Positions 1 through 8,332 are shown, counted from the first letter of the stretch. The stretch is 33,140 bases of DNA from Akkermansia sp. (GCA_024405415.1 JAKSOV010000014.1:1-33140); one strand, 5' to 3'. The notes: generated by a model not told the origin, from the sequence alone. Numbers and translations: made by a program.

Positions 1-7
1 TCAAAAA

Positions 8-35
8 TAGTACATAGTACCTAGTACATAGTAAA
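8..35. repeat. Heptad tandem repeat, TAGTACA x4
   Basis: Four consecutive 7-nt units, TAGTACA, TAGTACC, TAGTACA and TAGTAAA, lie just past the 3' end of rnc. The array is intergenic and A+T-rich in an otherwise G+C-rich region. Other arrays with different sequences but the same 7-nt period occur at 9184-9218 and 16689-16769. No function can be assigned. Confidence 0.8.
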
Positions 36-70
36 TCTACAAATTCCCATTTGTCGTCGGCCGCTCCTGC

Positions 71-769
71 TTACTTTTCCCACAGTCGGGCCTCCAGCGC
101 CGCCTTGGCCGCGGCCATCTGGGCCTTGTGCTTGCTGCTGCCTTCCGCCGAGCCGAGCTCCAGCCCACCCCACATCACCGTGGCGCGGAAGGGGCCTACA
201 TCGGGCGTCTCGGGGTTCACAGGCACAACGACATAGCTCGGGCCTTCGTTATTGACGGCCTGCAGGGTCTCCAGCAGCATGCCCTTGGTGTTCACATCGA
301 TCATCGACTCCGCCTTGGCAATGCTGGGGCCCAGCAGCGCAAGCGACACCTTGCGGGCAGCGGCGTAGCCGGCATCCATCATCACCGCACCGATGACGCT
401 CTCAAAGGTGTTGGCCATCACGGAGAACTGGGTGCGACCGCCGCTCTTCACCATCTGCGGGTTCATGGCCAGTTGCTCACACCAGCCCAGCTTGTCGCAC
501 AGGCCGGAGAGGTGCTGGCGGCTCACCACGGCGGAGCGCATCTTCGTCAACAGGCCTTCGTCCGCCTTGGGGTAGAGCGAAAACATCTCGCGGCTCACCA
601 CCAACTCCAGCACGGCATCGCCCAGATACTCCAAGCGCTCATAGGCCAAGCGGCTCTTGGCGCGCTGGTCGTAGCTCGGGTGCGTTAGCGCCTGTTCCAG
701 CCACGCGGCATCCGTGAAAGTGTAGCCCAGCGTGGCCTCCACAGCCTTCAAATCCATCTCCGTGTCCAT
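71..769 (-). CDS. rnc: Ribonuclease III
   Basis: This 232-residue protein has the length and domain order of bacterial RNase III, the dsRNA endonuclease that processes rRNA precursors and structured mRNAs. The catalytic domain carries the signature ERLEYLGDAVLE at residues 44-55, with metal-ligand candidates E44, E47 and D51. The second metal-binding stretch, ANTFESVIGA (119-128), keeps E123 but has Asn120 where E. coli has Asp114. A dsRNA-binding domain follows from about residue 165, ending in the typical SSKHKAQMAAAKAALE. It starts 7 nt after the small cysteine protein gene, so the two are probably cotranscribed. No Shine-Dalgarno sequence precedes the ATG. The family assignment is secure; the consequence of Asn120 is unknown. 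Confidence 0.95.
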   Translation of the reverse strand: MDTEMDLKAVEATLGYTFTDAAWLEQALTHPSYDQRAKSRLAYERLEYLGDAVLELVVSREMFSLYPKADEGLLTKMRSAVVSRQHLSGLCDKLGWCEQLAMNPQMVKSGGRTQFSVMANTFESVIGAVMMDAGYAAARKVSLALLGPSIAKAESMIDVNTKGMLLETLQAVNNEGPSYVVVPVNPETPDVGPFRATVMWGGLELGSAEGSSKHKAQMAAAKAALEARLWEK

Positions 770-776
770 GGCGTGT

Positions 777-1094
777 TCAGAAGCCCAGTCCGTTGAGAAG
801 TTCCACCGCCGTGCGCACGCACACGGGGCAAGGCACCTTGCCTGCGGCCTTCAGCTCGCGGCAGGTCAGCGCGCCGTTGCGCGCGGCAAACGCAGCCTTG
901 ATGGCCTCCGCATGCTCGGGTGCTACCTGCGTGGCGCCGTAAAGCGCGCCGCACAGCCCGCCCGGCGCGTTGCCGCGGGCGCAGGTCTGCATCGGCTCCA
1001 GCAGGTCCGCGCGGTCAAACGCGTGGCACACCGTCTGGGCGCAGTTGTACGGATTGCGGAAAACCGCCATGGCGCGCTGCAAAGAATCTTCCAT
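777..1094 (-). CDS. C_GCAxxG_C_C family putative redox protein
   Basis: A 105-residue soluble protein with seven cysteines. The pattern NCAQTV near residue 17, GGLCGALYGA near 45-54 and the C-terminal CRELKAAGKVPCPVCVRTAVELL match the C_GCAxxG_C_C family (Pfam PF09719 as I recall it), small proteins of unknown biochemical role thought to be redox-active. It is the first gene of a likely two-gene unit with rnc. The start is supported by a promoter whose -10 ends 6 nt before the ATG, implying a leaderless transcript. It diverges from gltX across 114 bp. The family call is confident; no specific reaction can be assigned. Confidence 0.85.
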   Translation of the reverse strand: MEDSLQRAMAVFRNPYNCAQTVCHAFDRADLLEPMQTCARGNAPGGLCGALYGATQVAPEHAEAIKAAFAARNGALTCRELKAAGKVPCPVCVRTAVELLNGLGF

Positions 1095-1100
1095 GCGCTC

Positions 1101-1129
1101 ATCCTAGCAGACAGGAGAGGGGAAGTCAA
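1101..1129 (-). promoter_or_regulatory. Sigma-70-type promoter for the C_GCAxxG_C_C gene
   Basis: On the minus strand TTGACT (1124-1129) and TAGGAT (1101-1106) are separated by exactly 17 nt. Only 6 nt separate the -10 from the ATG at 1094, so transcription should begin at or next to the start codon. Confidence 0.75.
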
Positions 1130-1173
1130 GCGGGGCGAAGGCTGAGACTCTGCGCTTTCCTTGCTGTTTAGAC

Positions 1174-1202
1174 TTGAAAAAATCCCGTTCTCGGTGTATA
1201 AG
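1174..1202 (+). promoter_or_regulatory. Sigma-70-type promoter for gltX
   Basis: TTGAAA (1174-1179), a 17-nt spacer and TATAAG (1197-1202). The gltX ATG at 1209 lies 6 nt downstream of the -10, again predicting a leaderless mRNA. This also decides the start: an in-frame ATG at 1161 lies upstream of the promoter and cannot be used from it. Confidence 0.75.
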
Positions 1203-1208
1203 CCGCGC

Positions 1209-2564
1209 ATGCAAAAGACTGTCCGCACGCGCTTCGCCCCGTCTCCCACGGGTTACCTGCACATCGGCGGTGCCCGCACCGCGCTCTTTAACTACCTCTT
1301 CGCCCGCAAAATGGGCGGCACCTTCGTCCTCCGCATCGAGGACACCGACCAGGAGCGCCACGTGGAGGACGCCATGAAGGCCATCTTCACCGGCATGAGC
1401 TGGCTCGGCCTCGATTGGGATGAAGGCGAAGGCAAGGGCGGCCCCTACGAGCCGTACTTCCAGAGCCAACGCAAGGACATCTACGACCGCTATTTCCAAA
1501 AGCTGGTGGACATGGGCCGCGTATATGAATGCCCCGCCCCCAACAAGCGCGACAAGAACGGCGACGAAATCCCCGGCACATCCGAGGGCACGGTGTGGCG
1601 CTTCCGTTTCAAGCGCGACGGCGTGATGACGCTGCACGACCTCGTCTGCGGCGACATCTCCGTGGACTACAGCAACGAGGAGAACACCCCCGACATGGTG
1701 GTGAAGCGCACGGACGGCTCCTACATCTTCCACCTCGTGAACGTGGTGGACGATATCGAGATGGCCATCACCCACGTCATCCGCGGTGAGGACCACATCA
1801 TGAACACCTTCAAACACCTCCAGCTCTTCGAGGCCTTCGGCGTGGAGCCCCCCGTGTATGCGCACATCCCGCTGATTCAGAATGCGGACGGCTCCAAGAT
1901 GAGCAAGCGCGATGTCGGCGCCCAGCTCGGCAACTATCCCGAGGAGGGGTTCCTGCCCGATGCCGTCATCAACTTCATCGCCCTGCTCGGCTGGAGCTCC
2001 AAGAGCGACAACGAGGTGTTCACCAAGGAGGAGCTCATCGACCTCTTCTCGCTGGAGCACGTCAACCGCGCCGCCGCCAAGTTCGACATCACCAAGTGCA
2101 AGTGGATGAACCAGCAGCACATCATGCGCCTCACGCCCGAAGCCTTTACCGCCGCCGCCATGCCCTTCTGCACGCAGGCGGGCCTTGCGGACACGGAGCA
2201 GCTGCGCGCCCTCATCCCCTCCGTGCAGCAAAAGGTGCAGCTGCTCAGCGAGGTGCCCGCTTGGGTCAAGTGGCTCCAGACCCTCGAGTATGAGGAGGAG
2301 GCCATGGCCAAGCTCCAAGATAACGCCCGCGAGATGCTGAACCTCTTTGCCGAAGCCGCCGAGGCCCTGCCCGAGTGGAACGGCGAGGCCGCCATGCAGC
2401 TGGTCAAGCCCATGACCAAGGAGCACGGCGTGAAGGTGGGTGCCATGATGTTCCCCCTGCGTCTCGCCCTCACGGGTTGCCACGCGGGCCCCGGCATCGA
2501 CGTCATCATGCAAACCCTCGGCCGCGACGAGGTGCTTCGTCGTATCAGCGTGTTCCCGCGCTAA
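1209..2564 (+). CDS. gltX: Glutamyl-tRNA synthetase
   Basis: A 451-residue class I aminoacyl-tRNA synthetase that charges tRNA-Glu with glutamate in the cytoplasm. The N terminus has RFAPSPTGYLHIGGART, which contains the HIGH-type motif, followed by FVLRIEDTDQ. The KMSKS-type loop is SKMSKRD near residues 232-238, and a helical anticodon-binding domain makes up the C-terminal part. The cysteine-rich zinc insert of E. coli GltX is absent; this region is short and contains a single cysteine. The chosen start gives MQKTVRTRFAPSPTG, normal for the family, and is fixed by the promoter at 1174-1202. queA follows after 26 nt, so the two are probably cotranscribed. Chain length and motifs distinguish it from the shorter GluQ paralogue encoded at 17316-18197. 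Confidence 0.96.
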   Translation: MQKTVRTRFAPSPTGYLHIGGARTALFNYLFARKMGGTFVLRIEDTDQERHVEDAMKAIFTGMSWLGLDWDEGEGKGGPYEPYFQSQRKDIYDRYFQKLVDMGRVYECPAPNKRDKNGDEIPGTSEGTVWRFRFKRDGVMTLHDLVCGDISVDYSNEENTPDMVVKRTDGSYIFHLVNVVDDIEMAITHVIRGEDHIMNTFKHLQLFEAFGVEPPVYAHIPLIQNADGSKMSKRDVGAQLGNYPEEGFLPDAVINFIALLGWSSKSDNEVFTKEELIDLFSLEHVNRAAAKFDITKCKWMNQQHIMRLTPEAFTAAAMPFCTQAGLADTEQLRALIPSVQQKVQLLSEVPAWVKWLQTLEYEEEAMAKLQDNAREMLNLFAEAAEALPEWNGEAAMQLVKPMTKEHGVKVGAMMFPLRLALTGCHAGPGIDVIMQTLGRDEVLRRISVFPR

Positions 2565-2590
2565 ACGGATTCACTCAGCGTTGACGAGAG

Positions 2591-3568
2591 ATGCGCACGG
2601 TTGATTTCGATTATGAGTTGCCCGAGGAGCTGATTGCGGACCGGCCGTTGCCGGACCGCGCGGCCTCGCGCATGCTCGTGGTGCACCGCGACACGGGGCT
2701 CATTGAGCACCGCCATTTCTCCGATATTCTCGAATACGTCCGCCCCGGGGACCTTTTTGTGATGAACGACACGAAGGTCATCCCCGCCCGCTATTTCAGC
2801 AATGACGGCGGCATCGAACTCGTGCGCGCCGGCATGGCGGGCGAGCTGGTGTGGAAGTGCATGGTGCGCCCCGGCAAGAAGATGAAGGTCGGCCGCACCG
2901 TGCAGGTCGGCGATTCCGTCGGCACCGTGGAGAGCATCGACGAAGAGGGCTACCGCTACATCCGCTGGGACAAGCCCGTGGATGAGGACACCTACGGCCG
3001 CCTCGCCCTGCCCCACTACATGAACCGCGAAAGCGACCCGAGCGACAAGGAGCGCTACCAGACAGTTTACGCCGCGCACGACGGCGCCATCGCCGCGCCC
3101 ACGGCGGGGCTGCATTTCACGCCCGAAATCCTCGCGCAGGTGCCGCACCGCTTCGTCACCCTGCATGTGGGTGTGGGCACCTTCCGACCCGTCAAGACGG
3201 ACAAGGTGGAGGAGCACCACATGCACACGGAAGAATTTTACATGCCCGCCGACACGGCCGCCGCCATTGAGTCCGCTCAGCGTGTCGTCGCCGTCGGCAC
3301 CACCTCCGTGCGCGTCATGGAGACCCTTGCCACCCGCGAAGGCCGTCCGCTGAAAGAAGCTCACGGCGCCACGGATATTTTCATCTACCCCGGCTATGAG
3401 TTCAAGGCGGTGGGTGCCCTGCTCACCAACTTCCACCTGCCGCAGAGCACGCTCATCATGCTCGTCTGCGCCTTTGCGGGCAAGGATCTCATCATGGAAG
3501 CCTACCGCCAAGCCGTCGAGCAGCGCTACCGCTTCTTCTCCTACGGCGACTGCATGCTCATTCTTTAA
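2591..3568 (+). CDS. queA: tRNA preQ1(34) S-adenosylmethionine ribosyltransferase-isomerase
   Basis: QueA transfers and isomerises the ribosyl part of S-adenosylmethionine onto preQ1 at position 34 of tRNA, giving epoxyqueuosine. The 325-residue sequence has the family landmarks: DFDYELPEELIADRPLPDRAASRML at the N terminus (residues 5-29), FVMNDTKVIPAR, ERYQTVYA followed by APTAGLHFT in the centre, HVGVGTFRPV, and LLTNFHLPQSTLIMLVCAF near the C terminus. It is somewhat shorter than E. coli QueA (about 356 residues) but all core motifs are present. It lies 26 nt after gltX and has no clear promoter of its own. gluQ at 17316-18197 acts later on the same modified nucleoside, supporting a working queuosine pathway. 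Confidence 0.95.
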   Translation: MRTVDFDYELPEELIADRPLPDRAASRMLVVHRDTGLIEHRHFSDILEYVRPGDLFVMNDTKVIPARYFSNDGGIELVRAGMAGELVWKCMVRPGKKMKVGRTVQVGDSVGTVESIDEEGYRYIRWDKPVDEDTYGRLALPHYMNRESDPSDKERYQTVYAAHDGAIAAPTAGLHFTPEILAQVPHRFVTLHVGVGTFRPVKTDKVEEHHMHTEEFYMPADTAAAIESAQRVVAVGTTSVRVMETLATREGRPLKEAHGATDIFIYPGYEFKAVGALLTNFHLPQSTLIMLVCAFAGKDLIMEAYRQAVEQRYRFFSYGDCMLIL

Positions 3569-3600
3569 ATTTTCCCTCGAAACATATCACCAGCAAAGAT

Positions 3601-4845
3601 ATGAGAACGGCTGTCATCGGTGCCGGCGTATCAGGACTCTCTGCCGCGCGCATGGCTGAGGAAAGGGGCGACCAAGTCGTTGTATTTGAAAAGGGCACCG
3701 GGGTCGGTGGGCTGGTTAAGTGTGAAGTTGTAGATGGGGTGCTGTATCACTGTGTCGGCGGACATGTCTTCAACTCCCGCCGCGCCGATGTGTTGGAATG
3801 GTTCTGGAAACATTTTGACAGAGAAAAGGATTTTCACAAAGCCATTCGCCATGCGGTCGTGTCTCTGGCAGACGGCTCTAACGTGGACTACCCCATTGAA
3901 AACCACCTTTATCAAATGCCCGCAGATTTGAGGAACGCCGTCATTGCCGATTTGATGGAGATTCAAAAGAACGGCTATGCGGCATCCGAGAACTTTGACG
4001 ATTTCCTGCGGCACCGTTTCGGGCAAACTCTCTACAGGGAATATTTTGCTCCCTATAATCAAAAGATTTGGGGGCGTTCGCTCAAGGATGTGCCTTTGGC
4101 TTGGCTGGAGGGCAAGCTACCTATGCCGACGGTTCCCGAAATCATGGAGGCCAACATCGCTCGCGAAGGAGAGATGAAGATGGTGCATAGCTCCTTCTGG
4201 TATCCGCTTCGGGGCGGTTCTCAATTTCCCGTCGATGTTCTGGCCGAGGGACTGGATATCCGCTGCGACACAAGCATCGACAAAGCGGAATACCGCCAAG
4301 GCCAATGGCATATTAACGGGGAAACGTTTGACCGCGTGATTTTCACGGGAAACACCCGCAGTCTGCCCGAACTGGTAGGCGGAGATTGCGATTTGTCTGC
4401 GCATGCAGCAGCCGTGCAACAGTTGGAGTATCACGGCACGACCTCCGTGCTCTGTGAGATTGACAAGAATCCCTACAGCTGGATTTACATGCCCGGCAGC
4501 GCTCACGAATCACACCGCATCATCTGCACAGGCAATTTCTCCCCGTACAACGATAACCGAGAGCGTTCCACCGCCACCATCGAGTTCTCCCGTGAAATGA
4601 ATCGGGAAGAAATCGAGCAGCAACTGGCGCGCATCCCATTTAACCCGACCTATATTGCCCACCACTGGGAAGAATGCACTTACCCTGTCCAAACCGGCTC
4701 CACCAAGGGGATTATTGACGGACTGAAGGCAGCACTGCATCCTCACGGCTTCTACCTGCTGGGGCGCTTTGCCGAATGGCAATATTACAATCAGGATGCC
4801 GCCATCGGCGCAGCACTGGATTTATTCAGCTCCATGGAAAAATGA
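3601..4845 (+). CDS. FAD-dependent oxidoreductase, UDP-galactopyranose-mutase/protoporphyrinogen-oxidase-like
   Basis: A 414-residue flavoprotein. The dinucleotide-binding fold opens the protein with GAGVSG (residues 7-12) and an acidic residue, E30, at the end of strand 2. The middle has YFAPYNQKIWGRSLKDVP, typical of the NAD(P)/FAD-binding amine-oxidase clan members encoded in polysaccharide loci. The C terminus has GFYLLGRFAEWQYYNQDAAIGAA, the last FAD-contact motif. It is the first gene of a four-gene cluster with gtrA and two glycosyltransferases, so a role in making or remodelling a sugar nucleotide or glycan precursor is inferred; the substrate is unknown. Its stop overlaps the gtrA start (ATGA). 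Base composition drops visibly here compared with queA. It is not close enough to a characterised Glf to name it so. Confidence 0.8.
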   Translation: MRTAVIGAGVSGLSAARMAEERGDQVVVFEKGTGVGGLVKCEVVDGVLYHCVGGHVFNSRRADVLEWFWKHFDREKDFHKAIRHAVVSLADGSNVDYPIENHLYQMPADLRNAVIADLMEIQKNGYAASENFDDFLRHRFGQTLYREYFAPYNQKIWGRSLKDVPLAWLEGKLPMPTVPEIMEANIAREGEMKMVHSSFWYPLRGGSQFPVDVLAEGLDIRCDTSIDKAEYRQGQWHINGETFDRVIFTGNTRSLPELVGGDCDLSAHAAAVQQLEYHGTTSVLCEIDKNPYSWIYMPGSAHESHRIICTGNFSPYNDNRERSTATIEFSREMNREEIEQQLARIPFNPTYIAHHWEECTYPVQTGSTKGIIDGLKAALHPHGFYLLGRFAEWQYYNQDAAIGAALDLFSSMEK

Positions 4846-5327
4846 TGAACACTCTCTCCGAGCTTATTCACCGATACGCAGCCTTGGCGAAATTTCTCAT
4901 CGTAGGCGTTTCCGCCTCTGCTGTTCATGGTGCCATCTCGTGGATATTCTACTACCATATCCTGTTGGGCCACACGCTAATTTCCACCCTGACCGGTTAC
5001 TCGGGCGGGTGGCTGGTTTCCTACATCGGCAACCGAATCTGGAGTTTCCGCGTTAAATCAGAGGTTCCTGTAGTCACCTCCGCCGCTAAGTTCATCGTCA
5101 GCCAGCTGGTCGCAGCCGTGGTGCTCCTCACCTCTACATGGACGCTGCAACAAATCGTCATCTTCTACTTCAAGTGGTACATTTATACTAATGATTTGCA
5201 AATGACGGCAGAACTGGAGCGTTTCTGCGCCGGGGCCTCCTACCCTCCGGCCCTTTTCGGCGGCATGTTCATCGCCGCCATAGCCAGCTTCGCCATGATG
5301 AAGCTGTACGTTTTCAAAAAGCCCTAA
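4842..5327 (+). CDS. GtrA family membrane protein
   Basis: A 161-residue protein with about four hydrophobic segments (near residues 17-37, 45-65, 83-105 and 138-156) and the family motif GNRIWSFR after the second. GtrA proteins are small four-helix membrane proteins proposed to flip undecaprenyl-linked sugars across the inner membrane for O-antigen or cell-wall glycosylation. The start is placed at the ATG overlapping the upstream TGA (ATGA, translational coupling); the next codon is also ATG at 4845. A longer open frame begins inside the upstream gene and would add a hydrophilic stretch unlike GtrA. The next gene encodes a GT2 enzyme of the type that loads the lipid carrier, the usual partner. 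Confidence 0.88.
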   Translation: MMNTLSELIHRYAALAKFLIVGVSASAVHGAISWIFYYHILLGHTLISTLTGYSGGWLVSYIGNRIWSFRVKSEVPVVTSAAKFIVSQLVAAVVLLTSTWTLQQIVIFYFKWYIYTNDLQMTAELERFCAGASYPPALFGGMFIAAIASFAMMKLYVFKKP

Positions 5328-5342
5328 CCCATTTTCATCACA

Positions 5343-6071
5343 ATGAACGATACTCGATTTGCCATCTGCATCCCCATGGCCAATGAGGAGCAGGATTTTG
5401 ACAGCTTCATCACGCCTCTCAAAAAAGTTCTCTCCCGATATCCGAATGTGAAGGTCTACATGGTTGTTGACAACGCCAGCAAAGACCGCACGCCGCAGCT
5501 CTGCGAACAACTTCAGGCGGAGGATGCGCGTTTCCGCTACATCTGGGCACCGGAAAACCGGAATGTAGTGGATGCCTACCTCCGCGGTTTCCGCGAGGCG
5601 ATGAAGGAGCATCCTGATTTCATCTTAGAGATGGACGGCGGCGGCTCTCACGATCCCCGCGTCATTCCTGCCTTTGTCCGCGCCATGACGGAAGGCAACG
5701 AATGCGCCTTCGGTTCCCGCTATATCAACGGCGGCTCCATGGTCGGCTCTCCTTTCAAACGTCGCTTTCTCTCCAAGTTCGGCTCGTTCCTGGCCCGCGT
5801 TCTGCTGGGCTGCCCCATGAAGGATGTCACCAGCGGCTATGAGGCCTTCAGCTACGAGGTCATGGAAAAATTGTTGGCCTATCCGCTCAAGAGTAAGGCG
5901 CACTTCTACCAAACCGAGCTTCGCTATCTCTGCCGCTACCGCAATTGGATTGAAGTTCCGATTCATTACACGGCCCCCTCTCCCCGAGTCTCGCCGAATG
6001 CTCTGCGCAATGCCCGCAACTGTCTCCTGTACTACATATTCAAAAATCTGATTTCTGCGCCTCATGTCTGA
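5343..6071 (+). CDS. Glycosyltransferase family 2, polyprenyl-phosphate sugar transferase-like
   Basis: A 242-residue GT-A enzyme related to dolichol-phosphate mannosyltransferase and GtrB-type bactoprenol glucosyltransferases. The nucleotide-sugar site VVDNASKDRT spans residues 41-50. The expected metal-binding DAD motif is replaced by DGGGSHDP at residues 98-105, so D98 and the SHDP tail remain but the second aspartate is glycine. FGSRYINGG and the DVTSGYEAFS stretch are typical of DPM1-like enzymes. No C-terminal membrane anchor is present. It probably transfers a sugar from a nucleotide donor to a polyprenyl phosphate at the inner face of the membrane, which GtrA may flip and the next gene product may use. 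It overlaps the downstream start by 8 nt. The sugar is unknown. Confidence 0.85.
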   Translation: MNDTRFAICIPMANEEQDFDSFITPLKKVLSRYPNVKVYMVVDNASKDRTPQLCEQLQAEDARFRYIWAPENRNVVDAYLRGFREAMKEHPDFILEMDGGGSHDPRVIPAFVRAMTEGNECAFGSRYINGGSMVGSPFKRRFLSKFGSFLARVLLGCPMKDVTSGYEAFSYEVMEKLLAYPLKSKAHFYQTELRYLCRYRNWIEVPIHYTAPSPRVSPNALRNARNCLLYYIFKNLISAPHV

Positions 6072-7608
6072 TGTTGCAATTTCAATCAAGCAAGCCGGCA
6101 TATACCCGCGGAAGGCATTTCCGGCGGTTGCTTTTTGGTGTTTGATTGCAGCTCTGTTGATTAACCTGTTCTGCAATTCTTTTTCTCCCTTCTTTATCCC
6201 GGAAGGGGCGATGGACCCCAATTGTTTCTACGCGGAAGGCTGCGCCATCTCGCAAGGATACCTGCCGTACAGGGATTTTATTGATGTTAAAGGGCCCCTG
6301 CTGTTCCTCATCTACACCATCGGTTATCTGATGAGTCCCACTCAGTGCTACGGGATTTTCCTCATCTACGTATTAACGACATGGGGGACACTGATTGCGT
6401 TTTATCGGACGGCAGAATTATTCGGGCTTTCTCGACGATGCGCCGTTTTCGCAACGGCGCTGGCCGTCTGTTGCCTCTTTTCCAAATATACGGCATACTG
6501 GGCTGCTCAACCGGAGCATTTCCTGGTCCTTCCCTTATCGTGGACCTTCTACTATCTGACGGCCTTTCTCAAACACCCGGAAGCGACTTTTCTGCGGCCT
6601 CTCGCATGGTGGCTGGGCAGCGGAGCGACCTGCGCCTTTCTCATCAAGTTCAATTTCGTGCTGCCGTATGTAGCTGTCTTTGCATTGGCCGTTTTCGTGT
6701 TGGCGAGGCAACAACGCCTTAAAGATATCGTCTTTTTCGTCATCCGCTGCGCCGCCGCATTTATTCTCATCTGCATTCCTTTTGCTCTCTATTTTTTCTA
6801 TCATGGCTTGTGGGGAGATTTTTATCACGCCTACGTCACCCTTAATCTCGAAGCCAACCTGAATCAACCGCAAATCGAATGGGGCCGCAAATTCAGTAAC
6901 CGCGATATCAGGCTATCCTATCTCGTGCTGGGACACGCGGTTGTGAGAGCATCCTATCGTCAGAGTGCTGTCATCAGCAAAACGCTGATGCGCTATTTAC
7001 TCGTCGTCATTCCGGCAACCTTTTTCAGCAGTTTCATCGGAATGCACGGCTACTACTACATTCTGATGGCTCCTGCTGCCATCTTCCTTTGCATTGATGC
7101 AGCGGGAAGCAAGGCGGCAGAAAACTTTTTACAACGCCGTTTTCTGATTAAATCAGCCCTTTTTGCCCTCATTTTCATCTTTGTTATTAACGCATTCTGC
7201 ATCAGCCACATGGGATGGAGACGCCCTGCCGGCAGTGCTGCTCAGATTGCCAAGGTGCAAGAAATGATAGCCCGAATTCCTTCTCCGAAAATCATTTATT
7301 ATTCCACGGCTGACATTTTGTTAGGACGTAAAGCCGCTTCTCTTCCCGGCACCCCGGCATGGATGTCACTTTCGCAGGTCAAAACAATATACGTGCAACG
7401 CGATATTGATGTGATGGGCAAAAAGGCCGATTTCATTGTGACTCAGGACGACGTGCCGGAAGAAACACTGCAACTCCTGCAGGCCGCAGGATATGAGTCC
7501 ATACCTCAAGCGCAGATTCCGAAAGTAAACAAGTTCATCAGCAATGTTCAGGTTTGGGCGCAACCCCAAACGATGCGGCGGTGTACCGAAAACGCAGTCA
7601 ACGACTAA
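6064..7608 (+). CDS. Integral membrane glycosyltransferase, GT-C (ArnT/PMT-like)
   Basis: A 514-residue, strongly hydrophobic protein with roughly ten or more membrane segments and a soluble C-terminal domain of about 120 residues. After the first helix it has DPNCFYAEGCAISQG and then YLPYRDFIDVKGPLLFLIY, the first periplasmic-loop motif of GT39/ArnT-type enzymes, where an aspartate acts as catalytic base. Such enzymes move a sugar from a polyprenyl-phosphate donor to a surface acceptor on the outer side of the inner membrane. The gene overlaps the GT2 gene by 8 nt and closes the glycan cluster. It is among the least G+C-rich coding sequence in the window. Acceptor and sugar cannot be inferred. 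Confidence 0.8.
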   Translation: MSDVAISIKQAGIYPRKAFPAVAFWCLIAALLINLFCNSFSPFFIPEGAMDPNCFYAEGCAISQGYLPYRDFIDVKGPLLFLIYTIGYLMSPTQCYGIFLIYVLTTWGTLIAFYRTAELFGLSRRCAVFATALAVCCLFSKYTAYWAAQPEHFLVLPLSWTFYYLTAFLKHPEATFLRPLAWWLGSGATCAFLIKFNFVLPYVAVFALAVFVLARQQRLKDIVFFVIRCAAAFILICIPFALYFFYHGLWGDFYHAYVTLNLEANLNQPQIEWGRKFSNRDIRLSYLVLGHAVVRASYRQSAVISKTLMRYLLVVIPATFFSSFIGMHGYYYILMAPAAIFLCIDAAGSKAAENFLQRRFLIKSALFALIFIFVINAFCISHMGWRRPAGSAAQIAKVQEMIARIPSPKIIYYSTADILLGRKAASLPGTPAWMSLSQVKTIYVQRDIDVMGKKADFIVTQDDVPEETLQLLQAAGYESIPQAQIPKVNKFISNVQVWAQPQTMRRCTENAVND

Positions 7609-7711
7609 GAGTCCGTCTGAAAGTCGAGATAGCAGCAAGGCTCTCGGGCAAATGCACGGCACCTGTTGCTACTCCTGTCCTCGGGAAAGGATACCACGAA
7701 CGCATTGCTTC

Positions 7712-8332
7712 TTACTCCTCCGCATTGGAGCGCCAACCTTGAGCGAGAGCGGAATTTCGGGGTAAGCCGCCCTGCCCGTTTTCATAACATTCGGCCATGA
7801 GGAGGCAAGCCTCGCGATCGCCCTGCATGGCGGCGTAGCGCACATAGCGGATGCCGTCCGCGCGGTGCTCCTCGCCTAAGGCGCCTTTGAGGCAGAGTTT
7901 GCCGAGCACCAGCTGAGCAGCGGGATTCTCATGCTCCGCCAAACGGAAAAGGTAGCGGGAGGCCTCCTTGGGGTGCTTGGCCGCCAGCTCGAGGCGCAGC
8001 AGCTCGCGACAGGCGGACAGGTTGCCCTGCTCCGCCGCGGCGGCATACCAGCGCCGCGCTTCGCTGAGCGACACTTCCGTCCCCAGACCGCGCTCATAGC
8101 AGAGCGCCAGCACAGCCTGTGCGGAGGCATAGCCGCCCTCCGCCGCGGGGCGCAGAAAACCCACGGCCCGAGCGGGGTCCTTCTTCACGCCGCGCTGCCC
8201 CGTGAGCAGGCAGCGGCCGTACTCGTATTGCGCGATAGGGTCCCCCTCCGACACGCGGCGGATGAGGTCAGCACGGTGGGAACAGGCGGACAGGAACGCA
8301 GCCGCCGCAAGAAGGAACAGCAGACGTTTCAT
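7712..8332 (-). CDS. Sel1-repeat lipoprotein
   Basis: A 206-residue exported protein. The N terminus MKRLLFLLAAAAFLSAC carries a lipobox, LSAC, with the lipidated cysteine at residue 17. The rest is about five Sel1-like helical repeats with the recurring A..YG..L..G...D...A......AA..G pattern (for example residues 30-66 and 67-102). Such repeats act as protein-binding scaffolds. The start is chosen at 8332, where ATGA overlaps the stop of the upstream glycosylase gene; an in-frame start further upstream would destroy the signal peptide. The pairing with a DNA-repair gene looks like simple cotranscription. The specific function is unknown. Confidence 0.82.
   Translation of the reverse strand: MKRLLFLLAAAAFLSACSHRADLIRRVSEGDPIAQYEYGRCLLTGQRGVKKDPARAVGFLRPAAEGGYASAQAVLALCYERGLGTEVSLSEARRWYAAAAEQGNLSACRELLRLELAAKHPKEASRYLFRLAEHENPAAQLVLGKLCLKGALGEEHRADGIRYVRYAAMQGDREACLLMAECYENGQGGLPRNSALAQGWRSNAEE

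Noticed and set aside
3601..7608. Phage-type gtrABC serotype-conversion operon
   Set aside because: Order and content differ (a flavoprotein comes first and the last gene is an ArnT-like GT-C enzyme), and no phage integrase or att site is visible.
7609..7711. Gene or RNA in the gap between the GT-C gene and the Sel1 gene
   Set aside because: No supported frame, promoter, helix with U-run or repeat was found; it appears to be a plain convergent gap.
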